64,000 nt of DNA from Litsea cubeba (lineage: Eukaryota > Streptophyta > Magnoliopsida > Laurales > Lauraceae): positions 69,333,578 through 69,397,577 of the forward strand of contig CM022944.1 in assembly GCA_012931725.1 (NCBI GenBank), written 5' to 3'. The position numbers and the translations under genes were made by a program. Below are positions 55,857 through 64,000 of the stretch, in pieces. The number at the start of each line of letters is the position of its first letter. The first letter of the stretch is position 1. Under the pieces are notes generated by a model, which was not told the origin of the DNA, made no database searches, and saw nothing but the letters and a program-made list of their open reading frames with translations.

Positions 55857-58119
55857 CCCATTTGGTCCTCCAAATGGTCTAAATCACATCAAAACCAAAA
55901 ACCCAAAAGACAAACGAAAACACTGACACCCTACGCTAAACCTCGGCAACTGAGAGACTCTCTGATCAAACCTGATGTCGAGATGCACGGTCAACAACAC
56001 TCTGATTCGGTTGAAAGCTTCACACTGTTCCACACATCTGCTTGAAAACATACTTCTCTGACTAAACTGGTGCCCAACACTCCTAAGTACCCTCGGTGTC
56101 ATCTGTCGTTCCTGCACTGAATCATTTCTTTTGCTTATCTCGTCAGCGACTGTCGGTCCAAAGAACTGTAAGTTCTGCCTCTTTCGAAAACTTTGGAATC
56201 ATGTGCCTTAAATCCTTCAAAGCTGTACACAGTGCTTCCGATGCTTGCATGAAGGTGTGATCGTAGACATGCCTTCACTGAAAAATCTTCATCCTGAAAA
56301 TTCTGGAATTCCATACCTTTGCTCTTACTATATTCCTCGAACGCATCATCGGCTTCTGGCCTCCAAGAATACCGTCAATCCTTCTTCATTCTGAAATCAC
56401 AACTCCAAATTTCCAATCTTTCTATGCTGTACTCTGAATTCTTGCCCACAACTGATTCTATCTACTTGCTGCTCTTGATCTCTTACCTGATACAGTGTTA
56501 TCAACAAAAACATATCTGCCAATCTGATGGCAATCCCCGAAGAACTGAAACTTTCAATCCCTGTCTTGAATGATGTTGATTCTCTCGCAGATCCAACTTT
56601 GTCCTCAACCGAACTAGTACACATCCTGACATCCATCAACCCTTCACTTCACACACTACCAAACTCCAGCCAAAAACTATTACAACTCATCCATTCAATG
56701 CGAAACAAATCTTAAAATTTTAAACATAGGGACTAAAACTATTACTTAGCTAAATCTCATTACTTTAAAACATAGTAGAAACCGAACCTTCAAATTATCA
56801 AGTAGAACTTAATAAATAAAGTTTATCAAAGTTTGAACATGAAACAACATTATTCGTTTTGAAACTCATGTTTTCATAACCCAACAAATCCTTGAAATAC
56901 TCAACGATTTCAAATTAGGATTTCAAAAATAAATTAAATTCATGTAGTATGACCATACCTTAAGTTTTATTGGAAATCCATTTCCAACCAAACATGTATA
57001 AAATCTCAAAATCGTCAAGGTTTTGAAATGTAAGTGTCAATATTTAAGAAAATTAAAACAAGAGCGAGATTCTAAGGTCATTGTAAGATAATATCTTATG
57101 AAGATTAAACAAAAATTTCGAAACACAAGGTCTTATGAAAACAAAATCATGTGACTCATGAAAAGAGTATAATGACATAATTTATTTCAAAATAAGCCTT
57201 AAAGAAGAAACATAAATCCATTGTTTAAACTCTACAAAGATAGATCATAGACATTAAGGAAAAACTAAATAAAAGATGAAACCATCGCGAAAATCATTCT
57301 TACTAAGAAAAGGGACATCCAAACCACTGAGGTATACACTTGCATCTGCATGCTGTCCAATCCAATATCCTATAAGTCGGTAAAATCCACAAAGTTTCTT
57401 CTGCTGCCAAACATTATCTTAACTACAACTAACCATCCACTTGGTATCCCTGCTGAACCAACTACACTAGCTAAGCTGCAAGTCACGGAAATTCTCAACC
57501 AAAACTATGACAAGGCTCATTAAATCTGGGAAATCCCTGAGTTTCTTGTACTAACTTCTAATCTTACCAACTAAGAGTCACTTCTCCCTTCATAAAAATC
57601 AACAGCTAATGTGCCTTCTACGGTCCTTCATCTTGGAAAGTTAGTCTGAGTCCACCCAAAAATCCACATTTACTTACCTTGGTATGCTGCAAGATGATCT
57701 TCGCTTAGTTGAGAGGGGATCTTCAACTACTGCTTGAGTTCTACCTTGACTGGCAAATGCACACGTCTTCTCTTATTAACCACAATGAAGATGCTGAAGG
57801 CTGAAAGTCTGCTGATGTTCTCCGAAAATAACATACTAAGTCCAGAGGGTTCTCAGTCTCCGACACAAACACAGATAAAAGACACCGAACAAGAGCATGG
57901 AGACTTTAAATTCTCCACCACTAAGGAGGAAATTTGGTCATCCAAATCTCCTAACAACAAGAACAAAAAGAAAAGACAAGCAAAATCTCCCGAACTGAAA
58001 GAAAAGCCGACTCAAATCAAAAGAAACAAAGACACGAGAAAACAAATCGACACAATCTAACGAATCCTCACCACACGTCTTAATGTCTCTAGAGTGTTTT
58101 ATTTCCTAGAAACTAACCA

Positions 58120-58131
58120 GCTCTGATACCA
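58120..58131 (-). other. Primer-binding site of element C (initiator tRNA-Met)
   Basis: The minus strand reads TGGTATCAGAGC, the perfect plant iMet site, four bases from the LTR end at 58136. Confidence 0.9.
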
Positions 58132-58135
58132 AACC

Positions 58136-61100
58136 TGTCACACCCCGAAACCGGGCCCTGCAGTGATCCGACCTCGGGGTGCGAAATTTTGGGATAAATT
58201 GAAAATTTTTGTTATAGTTCCCAAGATCCGCGTGAATGAGGATAAACAAATTCCATCACGATCAGAGTATATTTTCGCGGAAGCTACACATGGTGTTACG
58301 ACTCGGAATCCGTGGCCATCGGGTTCCGTGTCGCACGCAACCAATATCACAAAGCCATCACATAAGCAGGCTGGTACAAATCATGATCCAAATAAACTGA
58401 GCTGGTAGTAACAAACTATTATTTCCCACATATTCAAGTTACAATTAACAGATGTCTTAATTACAAACCCAAAGAAAAAGGCTACAAAGCCATACAACAA
58501 TATATCCAACTAAAAGAAATACTATCCTCAAAGATTTGATACGAACTCCGGTGCCAAACTTGACATCTAGATGATATCAATGGGCAGCCTCTCACGTCAG
58601 ACCGGCGGTCCCACCGCCTCCTCTGATCAAACACCTAAAACCAGAAAGAGAAGAAACTGGCACCAAACAAAAAGGGTCAGACACGACGGTCTGGCAAGCA
58701 AATAAACAAATAATATGAAAGCAAAGCACACTCGTAAAGCCTGGTGAAATCATCGAAAAATCGAATAAATAGGCTAAACAATAATGACAATAAAGCATGC
58801 TAAAACGATCGAAAGACCGAACATAAATATCAAAACAAGTAAAAGAACAATATCAGATGTACGAATATCTCGAAAAGATAAAAGCCTGCATAAAACATTT
58901 AATCGTCGGAGATACATTTCAAATCCTGAATAATAGCGACAATATGATAAATGATTGATATCGTAAAACAAAGTAATATGCAGATAAAACACTGGCAACC
59001 ACACATAGCTAAATTCTCCTATTACCGAAGTAACAAGAGCACACAGAACGTAGCCACTGAACGTGGTACTAGAAATAGGATCAGAACCGTAGCCATACAA
59101 ATGGGACCGGCAGATCAAAAATCAGAAACCGTAGCCATACAAATGGGACCGGCAGATAAACCGTTGCCATGGTCGGTACAGACGGAATCCAAGCTGCAGC
59201 TGGCGGACAGATTAAAGATCCCAAGCCGGGTGATCAGCCCGACAAGGTGACCTAAGCTTAGTGGTGCCTTTAGTTTTCAAAACTCGAACCGATACGAATC
59301 AAACCATAATACTAATCCCTTTGGCTCAGGGGCTCACACCACATAGCTCTGGCCCCGTCTTGCCTCGAGGTTCTATTTTCGAAATCATAGCCTCTTTGGC
59401 TCATGGGCTCGCACTACAAAGCTCTGGCCCAGTCTTGCCTCGAGGTTTCATTTTCAAAATACTAATCTTAACAAAATAATGGTCTCATCGAAGAAATCTC
59501 GAATGTGACAAACATACTCCAATCTCTTTTCAAATCGAATCGGAGAAAACATACGAATTTCGATGGTGAACCGTTCAAATACACATCAAAGTGATTTGTA
59601 TAAAATCATACGGTCAATCCTTTCGAACATGGAAAGCCACATGATTTTATAGCAAATCACCGATGCTATTCAAATTAGTTTACCAAAGAGTGCAAATACA
59701 AATACCAACATATTTTTCTAACTTGAAATGGAATGGAATTATGTAGAATGACTTAATGATTTACCAAGGAACCATCTCAATGCACATTTAACCTTTAAAC
59801 ATTGATTAATAAAGAGCGCGTTTGATGCCAATGAAAATCCATAATATTTAAATGATAAAGTGCGCATTGAGACTCAGATGATTCCCGGGTAATTCCACAT
59901 ACATTCATTCTCACAATGATCCCATTCCCATTTCACAAGTTTTCCAAGTGTTACAAGAAATCCCAAATCTCTTTAAAACAGGCCCATAGCTGGCCTTAAT
60001 CCAAGTCCAAAATAATCCTTGAATAGCCCACAAACATATTCTTAAAAATCAATCCAAAACTAATCTTTGAATGACCTACAAAGCAGGTCTTGAAAACAGC
60101 CCAAAACCGAACTTGAATTGCCCACAAACATACTTTAAAACAACCCCCAAAACTGAACCTTTAAGGGTCCAAGAATCAAGTTTTAAAACAAACCCAAACT
60201 AACCATGAAACAGGCCCGCCATCAAGTTTTAAATCAGTCAAATATCAGGCCCAAAGATGACCCAAAAATCAGGTTTTAAAAATGGCCCCAAAACCATCTT
60301 GAATCAGGCCCAAAAAGGTCCCTCAAAATCCCCCCAAACCAGGCCCTGAAAAGGGCCCAGAACTGGGCTGGGTCCGCTCGAGCGACCCAGGGTCCGCTCG
60401 AGCGGACCCCTCCCAGAACCTGGGCCGCTCGAGCGGACCCAGTTCTGTCTGGGTCCGGGATGGGTGCAGATTATGCATTTTTGCCCCCCTTTTTCATTCC
60501 TTTTTCTTCCCTTCTTTCATACTTGATTCCAAGATCATTTTGGACCCTCCCTTGACCTTCCAAACACATCAAATCCCTATTCATTAATCCTTCCAATTGA
60601 TCAAACACCACACTTTTAAAAATCAAAGTTTTCCCCCATTCTTAAAACACAACACTAAACACAAAGAAGGCTAAGTTTCAAAGTGTCCAAAGTGAAATCA
60701 AACTTCCATATTCCTTGTAAAACAATAATACAAGTTGAAATCACACATCATATTACTCCATTTGTCCACAACAAATCCATGAAACATAAAAACATTAAAG
60801 CATAGCATGAACAACATGATATGAAACAAAATACATGAGACCATCATATTAATTGGAAATTCACTTGCCTTGGTTAAGAGAAGATGTAAATCACTCCAAG
60901 ATGGTGCTCTTAAAGCCCCAAGCTCCAAAATCACAAAACCCCCAAAATGGCTAAAGAAGAAGCCCTAGAAACCAATCATTTTCAAATCTCCATGAAAACC
61001 CATTGCATGAATGATGAAAACACTCTAAATAAGGAGGAAAATGAAGATCTAAAGTTTGGAAAGCAATTGCAAACCTTGAAAAGCCCAAACGAAGAAGAGA

Positions 61101-61814
61101 AGCATGGATGAGGGATTTTCCTTAGCTCAAAATCCTTGAAAATAGGGTCTTTGGGAAGCAAAGAGGGAGGAGAAGAGCCCTAGGAGATCAATCCTCCACA
61201 AAATCTCCATGAGATAGGTGATTCAGAAGAGAGAGAAAGAGTGGAGGGAAGAGAGGGAAAAACCCTCCCCACTCTTGCTGAAAACGAATGAAGGAGAAGA
61301 AGAGGGGGGTTCCCTTCTTATAAGATGGGTCTTGTGGGCTCCAATCTTCACAAGGCTGAAACTCACATTTGCGGGCCCCGAACGAAAACGACGAAGAAGA
61401 CAAAAACGATCAGCGAAATATCTAGTTTCCAAAAAGTATATTTTCCCCCAATTCTGAAATTTTCGAAATTTATGGACAGATTTAGTGAAAATGTCATTTT
61501 TGCCCTTTTTTCTCGAAAAACGTGATTTTTGAGCATCAAATCAAAATGGTCAAAACATGAAAGTTGTTAAACTTCATAAAATGAGTCAAAATACACCAAA
61601 TCCAGAATTTTTAGAAATCAAAAGTAATTTCTCATAAAAATACATATCATAGGGACCGGGTCAAACTAAAGTCAACGGTCTTCAAAATCTCTAAGGCTAA
61701 GGAAAAATCTAGTCAAACTCAAAAACAAGGTCAAACTAAATCAAATCTCGCTTAAAAAGCCAAACCACGATTAAAACAATACTAAACAGAGGAATTGGGG
61801 GTCAGGGTCTTACA
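58136..61814 (-). mobile_element. LTR of element C, second copy
   Basis: It is nearly identical to 52143-55839. Differences seen are a ~21-bp palindrome-associated deletion (near 60428), a handful of substitutions and single-base changes in A, T or C runs. It is shared by the two flanking internal regions. Confidence 0.9.
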
Positions 61815-64000
61815 TCCTCCCCCCCTTAGAACCCATTTGGTCCTCCAAATGGTCTAAATCACATCAAAACCAAAAACCCAAAAGACAAACGAAAACACTG
61901 ACACCCTACGCTAAACCTCGGCAACTGAGAGACTCTCTGATCAAACCTGATGTCGAGATGCACGGGCAACAACACTCTGATTCGGTTGAAAGCTTCACAC
62001 TGTTCCACACATCTGCTTGAAAACATACTTCTCTGACTAAACTGGTGCCCAACACTCCTAAGTACCCTCGGTGTCATCTGTCGTTCCTGCACTGAATCAT
62101 TTCTTTTGCTTATCTCGTCAGCGACTGTCGGTCCAAAGAACTGTAAGTTCTGCCTCTTTCGAAAACTTTGGAATCATGTGCCTTAAATCCTTCAAAGCTG
62201 TACACAGTGCTTCCGATGCTTGCATGAAGGTGTGATCGTAGACATGCCTTCACTGAAAAATCTTCATCCTGAAAATTCTGGAATTCCATACCTTTGCTCT
62301 TACTATATTCCTCGAACGCATCATCGGCTTCTGGCCTCCAAGAATACCGTCAATCCTTCTTCATTCTGAAATCACAACTCCAAATTTCCAATCTTTCTAT
62401 GCTGTACTCTGAATTCTTGCCCACAACTGATTCTATCTACTTGCTGCTCTTGATCTCTTACCTGATACAGTGTTATCAACAAAAACATATCTGCCAATCT
62501 GATGGCAATCCCCGAAGAACTGAAACTTTCAATCCCTGTCTTGAATGATGTTGATTCTCTCGCAGATCCAACTTTGTCCTCAACCGAACTAGTACACATC
62601 CTGACATCCATCAACCCTTCACTTCACACACTACCAAACTCCAGCCAAAAACTATTACAACTCATCCATTCAATGCGAAACAAATCTTAAAATTTTAAAC
62701 ATAGGGACTAAAACTATTACTTAGCTAAATCTCATTACTTTAAAACATAGTAGAAACCGAACCTTCAAATTATCAAGTAGAACTTAATAAATAAAGTTTA
62801 TCAAAGTTTGAACATGAAACAACATTATTCGTTTTGAAACTCATGTTTTCATAACCCAACAAATCCTTGAAATACTCAACGATTTCAAATTAGGATTTCA
62901 AAAATAAATTAAATTCATGTAGTATGACCATACCTTAAGTTTTATTGGAAATCCATTTCCAACCAAACATGTATAAAATCTCAAAATCGTCAAGGTTTTG
63001 AAATGTAAGTGTCAATATTTAAGAAAATTAAAACAAGAGCGAGATTCTAAGGTCATTGTAAGATAATATCTTATGAAGATTAAACAGAAATTTCGAAACA
63101 CAAGGTCTTATGAAAACAAAATCATGTGACTCATGAAAAGAGTATAATGACATAATTTATTTCAAAATAAGCCTTAAAGAAGAAACATAAATCCATTGTT
63201 TAAACTCTACAAAGATAGATCATAGACATTAAGGAAAAACTAAATAAAAGATGAAACCATCGCGAAAATCATTCTTACTAAGAAAAGGGACATCCAAACC
63301 ACTGAGGTATACACTTGCATCTGCATGCTGTCCAATCCAATATCCTATAAGTCGGTAAAATCCACAAAGTTTCTTCTGCTGCCAAACATTATCTTAACTA
63401 CAACTAACCATCCACTTGGTATCCCTGCTGAACCAACTACACTAGCTAAGCTGCAAGTCACGGAAATTCTCAACCAAAACTATGACAAGGCTCATTAAAT
63501 CTGGGAAATCCCTGAGTTTCTTGTACTAACTTCTAATCTTACCAACTAAGAGTCACTTCTCCCTTCATAAAAATCAACAGCTAATGTGCCTTCTACGGTC
63601 CTTCATCTTGGAAAGTTAGTCTGAGTCCACCCAAAAATCCACATTTACTTACCTTGGTATGCTGCAAGATGATCTTCGCTTAGTTGAGAGGGATCTTCAA
63701 CTACTGCTCGAGTTCTACCTTGACTGGCAAATGCACACGTCTTCTCTTATTAACCACAATGAAGATGCTGAAGGCTGAAAGTCTGCTGATGTTCTCCGAA
63801 AATAACATACTAAGTCCAGAGGGTTCTCAGTCTCCGACACAAACACAGATAAAAGACACCGAACAAGAGCATGGAGACTTTAAATTCTCCACCACTAAGG
63901 AGGAAATTTGGTCATCCAAATCTCCTAACAACAAGAACAAAAAGAAAAGACAAGCAAAATCTCCCGAACTGAAAGAAAAGCCGACTCAAATCAAAAGAAA
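61815..64000 (-). mobile_element. Internal region of element C, second copy (runs off window)
   Basis: It repeats 55840-58135 almost base for base up to the window end, about 100 bp short of the expected primer site. The order LTR-internal-LTR-internal is therefore a tandem, not a simple insertion; a third LTR is expected just outside. Confidence 0.85.

Larger units (their letters stand above)
55840..58135 (-). mobile_element. Internal region of element C, first copy (non-coding)
   Basis: Only about 2.3 kb lies between PPT and primer site. I find no gag, protease, RT, RNase H or integrase motif on either strand, and the ORFs present (up to about 108 codons) have no known domain. Its primer end resembles the A internal region. 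Long LTRs with a short non-coding interior match LARD-type non-autonomous elements. Confidence 0.75.

Noticed and set aside
57734..58060. 108-codon lysine-rich ORF in the C internal region
   Set aside because: On the + strand, antisense to the element, with no domain. It is truncated by one base change in the second copy and treated as chance.
1..64000. tRNA, rRNA or host protein-coding genes
   Set aside because: No cloverleaf, rRNA motif or spliced non-transposon gene could be recognised by eye on either strand.

Overview
The window looks like intergenic DNA from a large, repeat-rich plant (angiosperm-type) nuclear genome. I find no host gene, tRNA, rRNA or CRISPR array. Nearly all of it is nested LTR retrotransposons and tandem repeats. 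The species cannot be named from the sequence. The evidence for a plant is the element types: a Ty3/gypsy Tat-lineage element with a second RNase H and an antisense plant-mobile-domain (PMD) gene, a chromovirus-like gypsy element, tRNA-iMet primer sites and copia LTRs.

Layout, left to right. (1) 18-3302 is a complete LTR (family A, + strand), followed by a non-coding internal region (3303-5113). A Tat-lineage element lying in minus orientation is inserted in it: LTR 5114-7715, antisense PMD gene 8865-13565 (+), repeat arrays 13731-14975, and pol decayed by frameshifts 15304-18573 (-). (2) At 18574 the sequence restarts exactly at the A LTR/internal boundary, and a second, mostly deletion-marked copy of the same A-internal/Tat block runs to 31175. 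There it is cut inside integrase and joined through one filler base to the 3' part of an A LTR (31177-32586). (3) 32587-45021 holds a second nest on the minus strand: a diverged LTR segment (D), then chromovirus-like element B (3' LTR part, stop-ridden pol, gag fragment, 5' LTR part). A copia solo LTR with a clear 5-bp target duplication splits B in gag. A second fragment of that copia LTR follows. (4) 45022-50680 holds an opposite-strand Tat fragment that still encodes the C-terminus of a diverged PMD protein, unassigned unique sequence, a 20-27 bp minisatellite, a Tat LTR fragment and a third copia-type LTR. (5) 50790-52142 is a ~145-bp tandem repeat of nine landmark copies. (6) 52143-64000 is element C (minus strand, 3.7-kb LTRs, 2.3-kb non-coding internal region), present as LTR-internal-LTR-internal and running off the window.

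How the parts relate. A, B, C and D belong to one LTR superfamily. Where both ends can be seen (A, B, C) they share the LTR start, a TATA box about 500 bp inside the LTR and conserved blocks; each carries its own palindrome-rich cassette near 1.4 kb from the LTR start. A and C have no protein-coding capacity that I can see (LARD-like). They probably depend on proteins from autonomous relatives, of which B is a dead example. The most gene-like object is the PMD gene of Tat copy 1. Five exons join with all phases kept into 1,226 codons (stop included), with one internal TAG. Copy 2 has TGG at that codon but about fifteen indels elsewhere.
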